The position numbers and the translations under genes are program-made. Below, piece after piece: positions 49,909-61,320 of a stretch of 64,000 nt of DNA. The notes under the pieces were generated by a model. It made no database searches. It was not told the origin of the DNA and saw only the letters and a list, made by a program, of their open reading frames with translations. Within the stretch, counting starts at the first letter, position 1, and the number at the start of each line of letters is the position of its first letter. The DNA is from Shewanella psychrotolerans. Its GTDB lineage: Bacteria > Pseudomonadota > Gammaproteobacteria > Enterobacterales > Shewanellaceae. The stretch spans positions 1,054,001-1,118,000 of the forward strand of contig NZ_CP080419.1 in assembly GCF_019457595.1 (NCBI RefSeq), in the 5' to 3' direction.

Positions 49909-51015
49909 CTATCTGTCTACAAAACGTCTATGGGTGTGGATACTCATTAAAATGCCAAAGCCTGTCATTAGTGTTAGCATTGAGGTTCCACCGTAGCTGA
50001 TTAACGGCAAGGGCACACCTACAACCGGTAAGATCCCTGAGACCATACCGATATTCACAAATACATACACAAAGAAGGTTAAAGTAATACTGCCAGCGAG
50101 TAAACGGGCAAAACTAGTTTGCGCCCGAGAAGCGATAACCAGCCCACGGCCGATGACATAAAGATAGAGGCACAGTAGTATCAAACTGCCAACCAGACCA
50201 AACTCTTCGCCAATCACCGCAAAAATAAAGTCGGTATGGCGTTCCGGCAAAAATTCGAGCTGTGACTGAGTGCCATCTAGCCAACCTTTACCCCATAAAC
50301 CGCCTGAGCCAATTGCGATTTTAGACTGAATAATATGGTAACCGGCTCCCAGCGGATCTTTCTCTGGGTCGAGTAATGTGAGTACTCGAGTTCGTTGATA
50401 ATCGTGCATTAAGAAGAACCACAATACCGGGAGCAACGCCAGCACACCGCCAATAAAGCTACCGACAATAGCCCAACTCATTCCTGACAAAAACAGGACA
50501 AATATGCCAGATGCGGCAACCAAAATAGAGGTGCCTAGATCGGGTTGTTTTGCAATTAACAGTGTTGGGACGAGTAAAATAATACCCGCTCCGATGAGAT
50601 AACGTTTCTTTGGTGGTAGGGGGAACTTACTGATGTACCATGCCATGGTGATTGGGAACGCGAGTTTCATCAACTCAGATGGTTGAAACTCCATAAATCC
50701 TAAGTTTAACCAGCGCTGAGCCCCTTTATTGATCTCACCAAAGAAATGCACGCCGAGTAGTAAAATAATGCCTGCGATATAGATAGGAAACGCCCAGCGT
50801 CTCAGCACTTCGGGGTTGATTTGGGCAATGAATAACATAATACCAAGAGATAAACCCATGCGGATAAGTTGGCGTTCCATCAGTGCCATATCCTCACCGC
50901 CGGCTGAATAGATCACAAATAAGCCAAAACTCATTAAGGCCAATAGTCCTAGTAGCAAGGGCAGATCGATATGTAGTCGCTGCCAGATATTGGGGCGATG
51001 GCTATGGGCGGTCAT
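49909..51015 (-). CDS. mrdB: Rod-shape determining glycosyltransferase RodA
   Basis: About 368 residues, ten transmembrane helices, SEDS family. With PBP2 it builds side-wall peptidoglycan in the elongasome. Start at ATG 51015 (GGAG seven bases upstream), overlapping the end of mrdA; a longer frame to 51069 would run deeper into mrdA. Family motifs are [16 protein letters not shown], holding the essential Asp/Glu region, and [13 protein letters not shown] near the C-terminus. Length matches E. coli RodA. Confidence 0.95.
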   Translation of the reverse strand: MTAHSHRPNIWQRLHIDLPLLLGLLALMSFGLFVIYSAGGEDMALMERQLIRMGLSLGIMLFIAQINPEVLRRWAFPIYIAGIILLLGVHFFGEINKGAQRWLNLGFMEFQPSELMKLAFPITMAWYISKFPLPPKKRYLIGAGIILLVPTLLIAKQPDLGTSILVAASGIFVLFLSGMSWAIVGSFIGGVLALLPVLWFFLMHDYQRTRVLTLLDPEKDPLGAGYHIIQSKIAIGSGGLWGKGWLDGTQSQLEFLPERHTDFIFAVIGEEFGLVGSLILLCLYLYVIGRGLVIASRAQTSFARLLAGSITLTFFVYVFVNIGMVSGILPVVGVPLPLISYGGTSMLTLMTGFGILMSIHTHRRFVDR

Positions 51016-52885
51016 GGTTTGGCTCCCCAGCAGTCTTAATTGGTAAGTCATCTCGTAAGATATATTCATCTAACAGCGAACGAGCCACCGGGCCAGCGTT
51101 GACGCCACCCCAGCCTGCGTTTTCCAGCACCACGGCTAATACGATAGTCGGCGCTTCATAGGGAGCATAAGCGACGATTAACGCATTATCTCGCAGGTGT
51201 TCGTCGATGGTATCGGCGTCATATTTTTCATCTTCAGCCACACTAAACACCTGCGCGGTCCCCGTCTTCATTGCAGCGTTATAGCCTGCATCAACAAAAC
51301 GAGATTTGTGGGCGGTATCTTTCATCGCCGAGTTGATGATCTTCCAGTTATTGGGATCTTTTAATTCTACTGGGGGCATTTTATCTATCGGGGTGTCGAC
51401 TTTAACCGTGTCATCTTTAATTGACTTAAGGAGGTGAGGCACGTAGCGCTCGCCTTTGTTCGCTAAAATAGTGACTGCGTTAGCTAGTTGCAGAGGAGTC
51501 GTGGTCCAGTAACCTTGGCCAATCCCTACGGAGATCGTATCGCCGTTATACCAAGGTTGGTTGTAGCGAATGCGCTTCCAATCTCTTGAGGGCATGATTC
51601 CGGCCGACTCTTCGAAAATATCGACACCTGTTCGCTCTCCAAAGCCAAATCGAGTCATAAAGTTGCTTATGTTGTCGATACCTGTTTTGTAGGCTAAGTC
51701 GTAGAAATAGGTGTCACAGGAGTGCACAATTGCGCCCGTTACATCAACCCAGCCATGTCCCCAGCGTTTCCAGTCACGGTATTTTCTTTCTATTCCAGGC
51801 ATTTGCCAGAATCCTGGATCCCAAACTCGGGTTTTAGCGGTAACCGCTTTCTCTTCTAGTCCAAGCAAGGCGAGGTGAGGCTTTACCGTGGAGGCTGGCG
51901 CATATTGGCCTTGAGTTGCCCGATTAATCAATGGTCTTGAGCGCGAGTTAAGTAGTTCGCGATACGCCTTTGAGCTGATGCCATGCACAAATTGGTTTGG
52001 ATCATAGCTAGGGCTCGATACCATAGCTAAGATCCCGCCATCACGGGGATCTATTGCTACAATCGAGCCTCTTCGTCCATCTAAGAGTTCCATGGCTTTT
52101 TTTTGTAGCTGCAGATCTAAGGTTAAATAGATATCTTGACCTGGCTCTGGTGCCACGGACTTTAGGGTTCGGATCGTTCGGCCACGGTTGTTGACCTCTT
52201 CTTCGAGGTGGCCAGGTTTACCGTGTAGTAATGTCTCATAGAATTTTTCAATCCCCTGCTTACCGATATCTTTAGTTGCAGCGTAATTTTGCCATTGCCC
52301 ATTACTTTGAAGGGTCGCCTGGTCTTTACTGTTGATTCGTCCGACATAACCCAGCACATGGGTTAATAGGCTACCGTAGGGATAATAGCGCTTGAGCCCT
52401 GCATCGACGGAGAAGCCTGGGAATTTGTGTTGATTAACACTAAAGGCTGCGACCTCTGCTTCAGAAAGTCGGTTTTTAATGGTCAGCGGTTTGAATCGGC
52501 GGTGGAATTTGAGTGATTCGAGGACGCTTTCTCGCTCATCACTGCTGATGTCGACAACCTGACTTAATTCATCTAGGGCTGCCGGGATATCTTTGACTTT
52601 TTCAGGGATCAGCTCTAGCGAGAAAAAGGGCTGATTCTCGGCTAATAGCTTTCCGTGCCTGTCATATATCAGACCACGACTAGGGGCGACCGGAACCACT
52701 CGAATACGGTTATCATTCGAGCGCGTTTCATAATCTTTGAAGGAGAGGATCTGTAATTGATATAGGTTACTAAGGAGAATGCTGAGTAAAATAATAACGC
52801 AGACAAAGGTGAATATTGCCCGTCGTTTGAATAGCGATGCTTCGGCTGCATGATCATGCATAGCCATCCGTTTACGTGGCGCCAA
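51002..52885 (-). CDS. mrdA: Penicillin-binding protein 2
   Basis: A 627-residue transpeptidase for cell elongation. It has an N-terminal membrane helix ([21 protein letters not shown]), a dimerisation/pedestal domain with [17 protein letters not shown], and the transpeptidase domain with SxxK (PASTVKPH) at about residue 331, S-x-D (SCDTYFYDL) and KTGTAQV at about 539. It is upstream of mrdB in the standard rlmH-mrdA-mrdB order. Confidence 0.96.
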   Translation of the reverse strand: MAPRKRMAMHDHAAEASLFKRRAIFTFVCVIILLSILLSNLYQLQILSFKDYETRSNDNRIRVVPVAPSRGLIYDRHGKLLAENQPFFSLELIPEKVKDIPAALDELSQVVDISSDERESVLESLKFHRRFKPLTIKNRLSEAEVAAFSVNQHKFPGFSVDAGLKRYYPYGSLLTHVLGYVGRINSKDQATLQSNGQWQNYAATKDIGKQGIEKFYETLLHGKPGHLEEEVNNRGRTIRTLKSVAPEPGQDIYLTLDLQLQKKAMELLDGRRGSIVAIDPRDGGILAMVSSPSYDPNQFVHGISSKAYRELLNSRSRPLINRATQGQYAPASTVKPHLALLGLEEKAVTAKTRVWDPGFWQMPGIERKYRDWKRWGHGWVDVTGAIVHSCDTYFYDLAYKTGIDNISNFMTRFGFGERTGVDIFEESAGIMPSRDWKRIRYNQPWYNGDTISVGIGQGYWTTTPLQLANAVTILANKGERYVPHLLKSIKDDTVKVDTPIDKMPPVELKDPNNWKIINSAMKDTAHKSRFVDAGYNAAMKTGTAQVFSVAEDEKYDADTIDEHLRDNALIVAYAPYEAPTIVLAVVLENAGWGGVNAGPVARSLLDEYILRDDLPIKTAGEPNHDRP

Positions 52886-52964
52886 TTATACTCTCTCCAG
52901 CAGTAAGTTGGTGTTCGCAATCATTAGCCTATCCTTGAGTTTCCGATGGAATAGGGAAGAGTCA

Positions 52965-53435
52965 TTACTCTCTGTGATACGGATGGTTGTTGTTAACGCT
53001 CCAAGCTCGATATAAGCTTTCGGCTACCAACACCCTAACTAAGGGGTGAGGTAAGGTCAGCGCGGAAAGACACCAGCTTTGTGCTGCAGCTTGCTTACAG
53101 GCGGGGGAAAGTCCTTCTGGACCGCCAATGAGTAAGCTCACATCTCGTCCGTCATGCTGCCAGCGATTGAGCTGGGTAGCCAGTTCTGGTGTCGTCCAGT
53201 TTTTGCCGGGTAGGTCTAGGCTAACAATATGGTTGCCTTTGGGGATTGCTGCCAACATTAGCTCGCCTTCCTTGTGGAGGATTCGAGCTATATCTGCATT
53301 CTTTCCGCGCTTACCCGCTGGGATCTCAGTTAATTCAAATGGCATATCGCGTGGGAATCGACGCTGATACTCTTCAAATCCTGTAGTGACCCAACCGGGC
53401 ATGCGTGTGCCTACGGCGACTAACTGTAACTTCAT
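52965..53435 (-). CDS. rlmH: 23S rRNA pseudouridine-1915 N3-methyltransferase RlmH
   Basis: A 156-residue SPOUT methyltransferase acting on helix 69 of 23S rRNA after RluD has made the pseudouridine. Family signatures are [30 protein letters not shown] and the C-terminal [17 protein letters not shown] with NNHPYHRE. The start overlaps the rsfS stop by one base. Note that rluD, the preceding enzyme, is at 24974-25945. Confidence 0.96.
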   Translation of the reverse strand: MKLQLVAVGTRMPGWVTTGFEEYQRRFPRDMPFELTEIPAGKRGKNADIARILHKEGELMLAAIPKGNHIVSLDLPGKNWTTPELATQLNRWQHDGRDVSLLIGGPEGLSPACKQAAAQSWCLSALTLPHPLVRVLVAESLYRAWSVNNNHPYHRE

Positions 53436-53782
53436 TACTCTGGCTTTTCAGACCACAGCTTTTCAAGCTGGTAAAATTCACGGGTCTGATCTTGCATGAC
53501 ATGGACAATAACATCGCCAAGGTCAACGAGTACCCATTCGCTACTATCGCGGCCTTCCACACCATGGATGTGTAGGTTTGCACGTTTGGCTTCTAATACA
53601 ACGTTTTCAGCAATCGCTTTAACGTGGGTTTTAGAGGTTCCTGAACATACAACCATAAAATCGGTGATATTTGATTGCTCAGATACATCTAATACTGCGA
53701 TATCTCTCGCTTTTAAATCTTCGACTTTGTCGATTACAAACTGTTTTAGCTCGGCGCTTTGCACGCGGTTTTCCTCATTCAT
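53435..53782 (-). CDS. rsfS: Ribosomal silencing factor RsfS
   Basis: A 115-residue protein that binds uL14 and blocks subunit joining in stationary phase. Typical motifs are [60 protein letters not shown] and [10 protein letters not shown]. It is upstream of rlmH with a one-base overlap and downstream of nadD, as in E. coli. Confidence 0.95.
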   Translation of the reverse strand: MNEENRVQSAELKQFVIDKVEDLKARDIAVLDVSEQSNITDFMVVCSGTSKTHVKAIAENVVLEAKRANLHIHGVEGRDSSEWVLVDLGDVIVHVMQDQTREFYQLEKLWSEKPE

Positions 53783-53896
53783 TTTTGACAGCGAGGCAGT
53801 ATAACAGGTTATATGGCCAAAGTAATTGCCAATAGCGGCTAGCGGATAGGGATTTTTGAACTAAATTGTGGTGGAGTTGAGGCGCAGGTGTGTTGG

Positions 53897-54538
53897 TTAA
53901 CGATACAAGCCATGCTCTGTAATATAGGTGTTGATCACTTTGGGCATCGCGTCCTCTATGAGCTTATTACTGGCCAGCTGTGCACGAATATCGGTTGATG
54001 AATAGGGCTGCTCGGTGATATCGACGGGGAAAATGATACCGCTAAATTGTTGATTCAGCTCTGCAGTCGCTAAACTATTTTTGTCACCAGTGTGTTTTTC
54101 GAGTAACTGTTGCATTAGCGGATTGTCGGCCACTTGCCACCCAGGACGTTTACAGACCACGATATGGCACAGTTTCAGCAATTGTTGCCATTGATACCAG
54201 CTGGGTAAGTTAACAAATGAATCCATCCCCATAATAAACAGTAGGTGATCATTAGGATGGGTTTTACGCAGTGCCTCTAGGGTGGCAACAGAATAAGAGG
54301 GCGTATCTCGCTTTGCTTCTATGTCACATAATGCTAGCTGGGGGTATTGCTCACACACTAGGTTGGCCATCGCCAATCTGTGTTTTGTACTACTATTGGG
54401 CTGCTGTTTATGAGGCGGAATATGGTTTGGCATCAACCAAATTTGATCAAGTTCTAGCGCCTGATATACCTCGAGCAATGGATTGATGTGACCAAAATGG
54501 ATTGGGTCGAAGGTGCCGCCCAGAATGCCTATTTTCAT
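53897..54538 (-). CDS. nadD: Nicotinate-nucleotide adenylyltransferase NadD
   Basis: A 213-residue enzyme of NAD synthesis that joins nicotinate mononucleotide to AMP. The nucleotidyltransferase motif GGTFDPIHFGHI begins near residue 6. MPNHIPPHK, GMDSFVNLPSWYQWQQL and the C-terminal YSSTDIRAQL (the ISxxxIR-type motif) are all present. It follows holA by one base. Confidence 0.95.
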   Translation of the reverse strand: MKIGILGGTFDPIHFGHINPLLEVYQALELDQIWLMPNHIPPHKQQPNSSTKHRLAMANLVCEQYPQLALCDIEAKRDTPSYSVATLEALRKTHPNDHLLFIMGMDSFVNLPSWYQWQQLLKLCHIVVCKRPGWQVADNPLMQQLLEKHTGDKNSLATAELNQQFSGIIFPVDITEQPYSSTDIRAQLASNKLIEDAMPKVINTYITEHGLYR

Positions 54539-54539
54539 C

Positions 54540-55571
54540 TTATTCGAGTTCGATATGGTTTAGATGTTGATGTGCTGCAGGGTCGTATAACAGACAGAGA
54601 TGACTTAGGGCTGTCCAATCCTCGATTCCTTGCTGCTTTAATCTGAGTTCTGTTTTAGATGCAAAGGCGAGCATGGTTTCTATCTGGCGCAGTGATAATC
54701 GAGTTAACGCGGCTTGATACAGGGCTTTACGTTTATCCCAAATACGTAATTTACTCCACATGGTTTGCACATTTTCGCCCATCTCTTGAGCACGCTTGAG
54801 CTCAAATAGCGTGGTAAGCTCTTTGAATTGTCCCCAGAGCAATATCGGCATTGCAATTCCTTCCGCTTGGAGTTGCGACAAGATATGTTGCGCTTTCTCT
54901 TGCTGATTACTCAAGAGTACGTCGGCCAATTGAAACACCGTAAAGCGAGATTGATCTTCAAAATACAGAGCTAATTGTTGGCTGCTTATTTGTTGATTGG
55001 GACTTAGCAGTTGCAGTAGCTGCAGGGCTTGATCAGCCGCCAACAAGTTACCTTCATAAAGACTAAACAGCATCTGCTGTGCATCTTGAGTGAGATTAAG
55101 ATTAAAGTGTTGTATACGAGTGTTGAGCCAGCGCTGAAATTGCGCACCTTCAGGTGTCGTGCAGGGAATATATATCCCATGGTTATCAAGTGTTTTAAAC
55201 CATTTTGATTTGGTTTGCTCGCTGGCAAGCTTAGGGCCTGTGATCACCAAGAGTATATCGGGATTAACCGATTGCATTACTGCTTGCAGTTGCGTGCTCC
55301 CCTCTGCGCCGGGCTTTGCTTGAGGCAGATTAAGCTCAATAATACGCCGACTAGCGAAGAGGCTCATGGTATTGCACTCTTCAATAAGATCGTTCCAGTT
55401 AAATCCGGTTTCTTGAGTGAGATGGATCTTCTCTTCAAATCCCTCTTTTTTGGCTTGTGCGTAAATTACCGCTTTAACGGTTTCACATTGCCAAGGGTCA
55501 TCACCAAAGACCATATAGCAGGGCTTTAGTGGTGCTATCTGTTTAGCGAGTTGATCTGGATAAATCCGCAT
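54540..55571 (-). CDS. holA: DNA polymerase III delta subunit HolA
   Basis: A 343-residue clamp-loader subunit that opens the beta sliding clamp. The N-terminal clamp-binding domain shows AQKEGFEEKIHLTQETGFNWNDL and the clamp-contact region CNTMSLFASRRIIELNLPQ. The helical C-terminal collar follows. The lptE stop and holA start share one A (TAATG). Order lptE-holA-nadD is conserved. Confidence 0.93.
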   Translation of the reverse strand: MRIYPDQLAKQIAPLKPCYMVFGDDPWQCETVKAVIYAQAKKEGFEEKIHLTQETGFNWNDLIEECNTMSLFASRRIIELNLPQAKPGAEGSTQLQAVMQSVNPDILLVITGPKLASEQTKSKWFKTLDNHGIYIPCTTPEGAQFQRWLNTRIQHFNLNLTQDAQQMLFSLYEGNLLAADQALQLLQLLSPNQQISSQQLALYFEDQSRFTVFQLADVLLSNQQEKAQHILSQLQAEGIAMPILLWGQFKELTTLFELKRAQEMGENVQTMWSKLRIWDKRKALYQAALTRLSLRQIETMLAFASKTELRLKQQGIEDWTALSHLCLLYDPAAHQHLNHIELE

Positions 55572-56065
55572 TAATTGGTCTCGAATGAAGCCAAAATTTG
55601 GATGATCTGATCGGCCGCTTGAATACGCATCTCTTTTACCAGTAGTTCCATTTCGCGGCTCTTAGCAAGTGCCGTTCGAGGATCATCGAGGTAATCTCGG
55701 TGGATATCGACGTTAAAGCTTTGCGCTTCTCGCCCCGGTTGCTGCACAACAAATGAGACTTGATAATTTAGCTCATACTCGGCCACGTTACCTGTGGGAT
55801 ACAGTGACAAGGTGGATCTGTCGAGTGAATCCCCAAGAATGCGTAAAGTAGGTGTGGTATCCGTTTGTGGAACCACGTTAATACTGTTTAAGCGCAAGCG
55901 TTCACGAACAAGACGAGTGAGCTCACTGTACTGATCTTGGCTACTAAGATGTAATGACTTTAGCTCATCAGGGATCGAGTAACTGCGCTGAAGTTTAAAA
56001 CCACAGCCGCTGGTGGCCAAGAGGGTGAGTGTCAATAAGGCGAAACACAAGCGTTTAATAAGCAT
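55571..56065 (-). CDS. lptE: LPS-assembly lipoprotein LptE
   Basis: A 164-residue outer-membrane lipoprotein that plugs the LptD barrel for lipopolysaccharide insertion. Lipobox SGC near residue 21 is followed by GFKLQRSYSIPDELKSLHL, the typical start, and later YELNYQVSFVV and REMELLVKEMRIQAADQII. It is followed by holA and preceded by leuS in the conserved cluster. Confidence 0.92.
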   Translation of the reverse strand: MLIKRLCFALLTLTLLATSGCGFKLQRSYSIPDELKSLHLSSQDQYSELTRLVRERLRLNSINVVPQTDTTPTLRILGDSLDRSTLSLYPTGNVAEYELNYQVSFVVQQPGREAQSFNVDIHRDYLDDPRTALAKSREMELLVKEMRIQAADQIIQILASFETN

Positions 56066-56160
56066 AGGCTCGGCTATTTCCTAAGTTGATGAGACTTGAC
56101 CATCTGGGTGATGGTCAAGCCATGGGCTTTCTCGTTTGCTACTATCCCGTTTGCTATGAT

Positions 56161-58752
56161 CTAGTTAGCAACAATGTTTAGTAGCTTACCTGGTACGTAA
56201 ATCACTTTGCGTACTGTTTTGCCTTCGGTGTGTTTTATGACACCTTCTTCTGCCATACCTAATGCTTCGACAGTCTTTTGATCAGCATCAGCGGCAACGG
56301 TGATTTTTGCGCGTACTTTACCGTTAACCGAGACGACGATCAGCTTACTGTCTTCAACTAGCGCCGACTCATCGACTTCTGGCCATAGTACTTCTTCAAT
56401 CGCTTGTTCGTGACCTAAGGCTTGCCATAGGCTAAAACAGGTGTGAGGAATGATTGGATACAGAAGACGAACAACAGCACATAATGCTTCTTGCATTAAC
56501 GCACGATCTTGCTCTGTTTCCATCGGTGCTTTTTGCAGACGGTTCATTAATTCCATAACCGAGGCAATTGCAGTGTTGAACATCTGACGACGTTCAACAT
56601 CATCGCCCACTTTGGCAATAGTTTTATGCAATTCACGGCGCAGCTCTTTTTGTGCAGGGTTAAGTGCAGCAAGATCTAATGGGCTCGTTTTTCCTAGCGA
56701 CACATGATCATGAGCGAGCTTCCACAAACGCTTGATGAAGCGGTGCGCGCCTTCAACGCTAGACTCTTGCCATTCAAGAGTAAGCTCTGGTGGTGCGGCA
56801 AACATCATAAATAGACGCACTGTATCGGCGCCATATTTATCGACCATCTCTTGTGGGTCGATGCCGTTGTTTTTCGACTTAGACATCTTGCTCATGCCAG
56901 TGTAAACCAGCTCATGGCCTTGGCTGTCTACCGCCTTAACAATGCGCCCCTTGTCATCGGTTTCGGTGACAGTCGCGTCATTAGGTGAAACCCAAACGCG
57001 TGCGCCTTTCTCGTCGTTATAGTAGAAGGCATCTGCCAACACCATACCTTGAGTCAGTAGACGTTTAGCTGGCTCATCACTGTTAACTAAGCCGATATCA
57101 CGCAGCAATTTGTGGAAGAAACGGAAGTAAAGCAGATGCATACACGCATGCTCAATACCACCGATATACTGATCCACTGGTAGCCAGTAGTTCGCTTTTG
57201 CAGGATCTAACATCTCATCTGCATGTGGGCTACAGTAGCGAGCATAATACCAAGATGACTCCATAAAGGTGTCGAAGGTATCGGTTTCTTTAAAGGCTTC
57301 TTGTCCGTTTACCTGTGTCTTTGCCCACTCTTTATCCGCTTTGATTGGGCTTTGGATACCATCCATCACCACATCTTCAGGCAAGATAACGGGCAGTTGA
57401 TCTTCGGGTGTTGGCATCACAGTGCCATCTGCCAAAGTGACCATTGGGATCGGTGCGCCCCAGTACCGCTGACGGGATACACCCCAATCGCGAAGACGGA
57501 AGTTGACTTGACGCTTTCCTTTGCCTTCACTTGCCAATCTCGAATCGATTGCATCAAATGCGGCTTGGAAATCAAGCCCATCTAACTCTGGGAACGCTTC
57601 ACCAGAGTTAAACACAATCCCCTTCTCGGTATAAGCTTCTTTACTGATATCAAGCTCACCATCGATAGGTTTAATTACGCCTTCGATTGCTAGGCCATAT
57701 TTAGTCGCAAATTCATAATCACGTTGATCATGACCTGGAACCGACATTACTGCGCCAGTACCATAGTTCATCAGTACGAAGTTAGCCGCCCAAATAGGCA
57801 CTAATTTACCCGTGAGTGGATGAATCGCCTTAAGACCGGTATCAACGCCTTTTTTCTCCATCGCAGCCATCGCGGCTTCAGTGGTGTCGGCATTTTTGCA
57901 CTCTTCGATAAAGTCTTTAAGTACAGGGTTATTTACCGCTGCTTGCTCTGCTAATGGGTGACCCGCAGCAATTGCCACGTAGGTCACACCCATTACGGTA
58001 TCGGGGCGAGTGGTATAGATATCGAAGCTCTGATCGCTGTCAGCCACTTGGAAGGTCATCTCAATACCTTCGCTACGACCAATCCAATTACGTTGCATGG
58101 TCTTAACTTGCTCAGGCCATTCATCTAATTGGTCAATGTCGTTTAACAGCTCTTCGGCGTAGTCGGTGATCTTAATGAACCACTGTGGGATCTCTTTCTG
58201 AACCACTTCGGTGTCACAGCGCCAGCAGCAGCCATCTTGCACCTGCTCGTTTGCCAGTACGGTTTCATCGTTTGGACACCAGTTGACCGAGGCAGTCTTC
58301 TTGTAGACCAGGCCCTTCTCGTAAAGCTTAGTGAAGAACCACTGTTCCCAACGGTAATATTCAGGGGTACAAGTGGCGATTTCACGGCTCCAATCGTAAC
58401 CGAATCCCAGCATCTTTAGCTGGTTCTTCATGTAGTCGATATTTTCGTATGTCCAAGGTGCGGGCGCGGTCTTATTATTGATCGCTGCATTTTCTGCTGG
58501 CAGACCAAAAGAGTCCCAACCTATCGGTTGTAATACGTTTTTTCCTTGCAGGCGCTGGTAACGCGCAACTACATCGCCTATGGTGTAGTTACGGACATGG
58601 CCCATATGCAGTCGACCCGATGGATAAGGGAACATAGAGAGACAGTAAAATTTCTCTTTGTTTTCATCTTCGGTTACTTCAAATGTTTTAGTGTCTTGCC
58701 AGTGCTGTTGCACCTTAGCTTCAATCTCTGAAGGTAGATATTGCTCTTGCAT
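56161..58752 (-). CDS. leuS: Leucyl-tRNA synthetase
   Basis: An 863-residue class I synthetase. ATG 58752 ([18 protein letters not shown]) is chosen as the start; it follows GGGA on the minus strand, whereas the longer frame has no site. HIGH appears as [15 protein letters not shown] (about residue 49) and KMSKS as [13 protein letters not shown] (near 621). The editing CP1 domain with [11 protein letters not shown] and the zinc-binding-like loop [21 protein letters not shown] are present. Length matches E. coli LeuS. Divergent from ybeL. Confidence 0.97.
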   Translation of the reverse strand: MQEQYLPSEIEAKVQQHWQDTKTFEVTEDENKEKFYCLSMFPYPSGRLHMGHVRNYTIGDVVARYQRLQGKNVLQPIGWDSFGLPAENAAINNKTAPAPWTYENIDYMKNQLKMLGFGYDWSREIATCTPEYYRWEQWFFTKLYEKGLVYKKTASVNWCPNDETVLANEQVQDGCCWRCDTEVVQKEIPQWFIKITDYAEELLNDIDQLDEWPEQVKTMQRNWIGRSEGIEMTFQVADSDQSFDIYTTRPDTVMGVTYVAIAAGHPLAEQAAVNNPVLKDFIEECKNADTTEAAMAAMEKKGVDTGLKAIHPLTGKLVPIWAANFVLMNYGTGAVMSVPGHDQRDYEFATKYGLAIEGVIKPIDGELDISKEAYTEKGIVFNSGEAFPELDGLDFQAAFDAIDSRLASEGKGKRQVNFRLRDWGVSRQRYWGAPIPMVTLADGTVMPTPEDQLPVILPEDVVMDGIQSPIKADKEWAKTQVNGQEAFKETDTFDTFMESSWYYARYCSPHADEMLDPAKANYWLPVDQYIGGIEHACMHLLYFRFFHKLLRDIGLVNSDEPAKRLLTQGMVLADAFYYNDEKGARVWVSPNDATVTETDDKGRIVKAVDSQGHELVYTGMSKMSKSKNNGIDPQEMVDKYGADTVRLFMMFAAPPELTLEWQESSVEGAHRFIKRLWKLAHDHVSLGKTSPLDLAALNPAQKELRRELHKTIAKVGDDVERRQMFNTAIASVMELMNRLQKAPMETEQDRALMQEALCAVVRLLYPIIPHTCFSLWQALGHEQAIEEVLWPEVDESALVEDSKLIVVSVNGKVRAKITVAADADQKTVEALGMAEEGVIKHTEGKTVRKVIYVPGKLLNIVAN

Positions 58753-58872
58753 TGATGATTCCCGGCCATGCCGCTTATTATTTGATCTTGCGCACATTGC
58801 GCGCGAATTAGATCTGCATAGAATAAACTAGAAGTGAGTTATTAAAAAGGTTCGCATGAAGGAGTATTTAAC

Positions 58873-59373
58873 ATGAGTGAACGAAGCAGTGCGTTACTAT
58901 CGCTTTATGAGGCGTTGTTTTCTAAAGTGAAGTCAGACTTTTCTGAAGATAACTCAATGACTGTAAAGGAGTTATACAAGGTTGTTACCGCAAGCAAGGA
59001 GTTTTTAGTTCTAAAACAGCAGGCCAAAGAAGATGAAATTGCATTAGTCGAACAATTTTTAAAACGTGACATTGCCAACTACTTACAGGAGAAAAATGCG
59101 ACTGACTTAAGTCATAGTCCATCGGTTATTGTCGCTGAGAACACTTTATGGCACTGGCTAAGTGAGATCACCGATCGCAGTCAAATGGAGTGGCATGAGG
59201 TTAGCCAAGATTTTAAGCATAATGGTTACTATCAAAGTGGCGAGATAGTGGGTCAGGGCGTCATGGTTTGTACTGAATGCGGTCATGAGATGCGCATCGA
59301 GTTTCCTGGTGTTATCCCAGATTGTCCAAAGTGTGATTGCGGTCAGTTTACCCGAGAAGCCTTAGCGCCATAA
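58873..59373 (+). CDS. ybeL: YbeL family zinc-ribbon protein (DUF1451)
   Basis: A 166-residue soluble protein. The first 110 residues form an alpha-helical region. The C-terminus is a zinc ribbon: VCTECGHEMRIEF then PDCPKCDCGQF, four to five cysteines able to hold zinc. The family is conserved next to leuS in gammaproteobacteria; the function is unknown. Confidence 0.9.
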   Translation: MSERSSALLSLYEALFSKVKSDFSEDNSMTVKELYKVVTASKEFLVLKQQAKEDEIALVEQFLKRDIANYLQEKNATDLSHSPSVIVAENTLWHWLSEITDRSQMEWHEVSQDFKHNGYYQSGEIVGQGVMVCTECGHEMRIEFPGVIPDCPKCDCGQFTREALAP

Positions 59374-59562
59374 GATTGTGCAGCTAAGGCTGCAATCGAT
59401 AGCTAAAACAGCACTCATCGTCGACCAGTAGAGCACTTTGGTTATCGCCCTAGCCGATGTAACAACATTAGGATTGTTATATCGGTTTACCAAAGTGCCG
59501 TAAAAATTGAGCCATTTTCGTATCGTTATTGTCGAGCCCACCCGATAGCGGGTGGAATATTG

Positions 59563-59602
59563 ATCACTCAATCACTCAATCACTCAATCACTCAATCACT
59601 CA
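59563..59602. repeat. 8-bp tandem repeat, five copies
   Basis: Five perfect copies of ATCACTCA in a row between the ends of ybeL and lnt. Confidence 0.95.
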
Positions 59603-59610
59603 CCAATACA

Positions 59611-59652
59611 ATAGCCATAATCATAGCCATAACCATAACCATAACCATAACC
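59611..59652. repeat. 6-bp tandem repeat, seven copies
   Basis: Seven units of ATAACC or close variants (ATAGCC, ATAATC, ATAGCC, then four exact ATAACC), eight bases after the 8-bp tract. Confidence 0.9.
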
Positions 59653-59730
59653 ACTAAAGCTTGGCGTTAGAGGTTAGCGTAAACCCTGATTATTTTTCCA
59701 CTTGATCATCGCTTGTGGTTTTTTAACAGC

Positions 59731-61293
59731 TTAAGCTTTAAACGACTTAAGCGTTAAAAGACGTAAGCCAAATATTAAAAAGCTCAGCAGCAAAACCGGC
59801 AATTGTCCCCACTGAGAAAATAGTGTCTCGCCTTTGACCAGTGGAATGTTTCCATTAAGTACACCTGTTTCAAACTGGGGTAACTTATCAGTGATCTCTC
59901 CCTTGCTGTTTACAATGGCTGTGACCCCATTATTGGTTGCTCTAATCAAAGGGCGGCCAAGCTCAATTGCTCGCATCTGAGCTATTTCCATATGTTGTAA
60001 CGGCCCATTTGAGGTGCCAAACCAAGCATCATTCGAGACGGTTAATAACAGCTCTGTGTCGGCATTGACGTTGGCTCGCAATTGCTCTGGAAAGGCAATT
60101 TCGTAACAGATCGCGGGTGCTATTTTGTGGCCGACAGCATTCAGGTTTGGCTGCTGATAATCACCGCGAGCAAATGAAGACATTGGCAGATTAAAAAAGG
60201 GGGCTAATGGCCGAAGTAGATCTTCAAATGGCACAAATTCACCTATAGGTAATAGGTGATGCTTTTTGAATTCATTATGGCCACCGCCTTGATAATCGGC
60301 AGAGTTTTGAACTGCTTGATTGTGATTTCCTAGCACGATTAAAGAGTTATAAAAACGGTCTTGTTGCTGGCTAATGATGCCGGTAATGATGGCGCTGTTA
60401 TTGAAGTTGGCGACTTTGTTCGCATTATCGAGAAAGTCGGCCACCATATATTCTGGTGCAGGAATAGCCGCTTCTGGCCAGATAAAAATATCTGTATTGG
60501 CAAACTCTGGACGAGACAGATCCATGTATTTGAGCATAGTTGGCCACAGTGCTTCTGGTTGCCATTTCATGCTTTGGGCAATATTGCCCTGAACCAGTGT
60601 GACATTCACTGTTTTTCCTGTGGCCGTTATTGGCGACAAGGTACTGGCTAGATAGCTACCACATAATAGCGTACTAGCAAGGAGAACAAGTGGAGTAGCG
60701 CGTTTGAATATAGAGGCGCGATTGCTAAACAGCAAGGTTATTGCGCCTGCCAGCAATGCCACGCTATAGCTCAAGCCTAACGCGCCAATGACGCTTGCCA
60801 GTTCGCTTAATGGACCACTAGTTTGTGTATATCCAGCCCATAGCCAAGGAAAGCCTGTTAATGCCCAACCTCTGGCCCATTCACAGATAACCCACAGCGC
60901 GGGAAACAGTAATAGATAGCGAACGAAGCGAGATTGGGGAGATAACTTGGCTAACAGTGTCCCTGCAATCGCTGGGTATAGCCCTAGATATAAGGCGAGG
61001 ATAGCCATGAGTCCGACGGAGGCTACGATGGGTAAACCGCCATAGGTATCCATACTGACGTGCACCCAGCTTATCCCTACAGAAAAGCTACCAAAGCCAA
61101 AGCTAAGCCAATAAGCAAAGGATTGCCTTGGTGATAAGGATTCGCTTTGCCTTAGGGCAAATGCCATAGCTATCAAGTAGATTGGCCAAAGGCCATAAGG
61201 GGCAAATGAAAGGGCAGTACTGGCACCTGCTAAATAAGCAAGTACCAGTCTGAACTTAGGTTGATGGGCTATTGCCCTAAGTCGTAGCAGCAT
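59731..61293 (-). CDS. lnt: Apolipoprotein N-acyltransferase Lnt
   Basis: A 520-residue inner-membrane enzyme that adds the third acyl chain to lipoproteins. About seven transmembrane helices are followed by a periplasmic nitrilase-like domain. Its Glu-Lys-Cys triad is visible as WPEAAIP, the lysines before HHLLPIGEFVPFE, and ICYEIAFPEQ. Several lipoproteins in this window (BamD, LptE, RlpA, PepO) would be its substrates. Conserved order ybeZ-ybeY-corC-lnt. Confidence 0.95.
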   Translation of the reverse strand: MLLRLRAIAHQPKFRLVLAYLAGASTALSFAPYGLWPIYLIAMAFALRQSESLSPRQSFAYWLSFGFGSFSVGISWVHVSMDTYGGLPIVASVGLMAILALYLGLYPAIAGTLLAKLSPQSRFVRYLLLFPALWVICEWARGWALTGFPWLWAGYTQTSGPLSELASVIGALGLSYSVALLAGAITLLFSNRASIFKRATPLVLLASTLLCGSYLASTLSPITATGKTVNVTLVQGNIAQSMKWQPEALWPTMLKYMDLSRPEFANTDIFIWPEAAIPAPEYMVADFLDNANKVANFNNSAIITGIISQQQDRFYNSLIVLGNHNQAVQNSADYQGGGHNEFKKHHLLPIGEFVPFEDLLRPLAPFFNLPMSSFARGDYQQPNLNAVGHKIAPAICYEIAFPEQLRANVNADTELLLTVSNDAWFGTSNGPLQHMEIAQMRAIELGRPLIRATNNGVTAIVNSKGEITDKLPQFETGVLNGNIPLVKGETLFSQWGQLPVLLLSFLIFGLRLLTLKSFKA

Positions 61294-61320
61294 TGAAGCC
61301 TCATCAAAGGACTGAAGATA

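Larger units (their letters stand above)
59374..59730. other. Intergenic region between ybeL and lnt, with tandem repeats
   Basis: 357 bases between convergent genes. A hairpin CCACCCG with CGGGTGG lies at about 59538-59555, without a T-tract on either side. The right half is taken up by the two tandem-repeat tracts listed separately. No gene is supported. Confidence 0.6.

Noticed and set aside
59563-59652. Possible CRISPR array
   Set aside because: Units are 6 and 8 bases, directly abutting and without spacers; no cas genes in the window.
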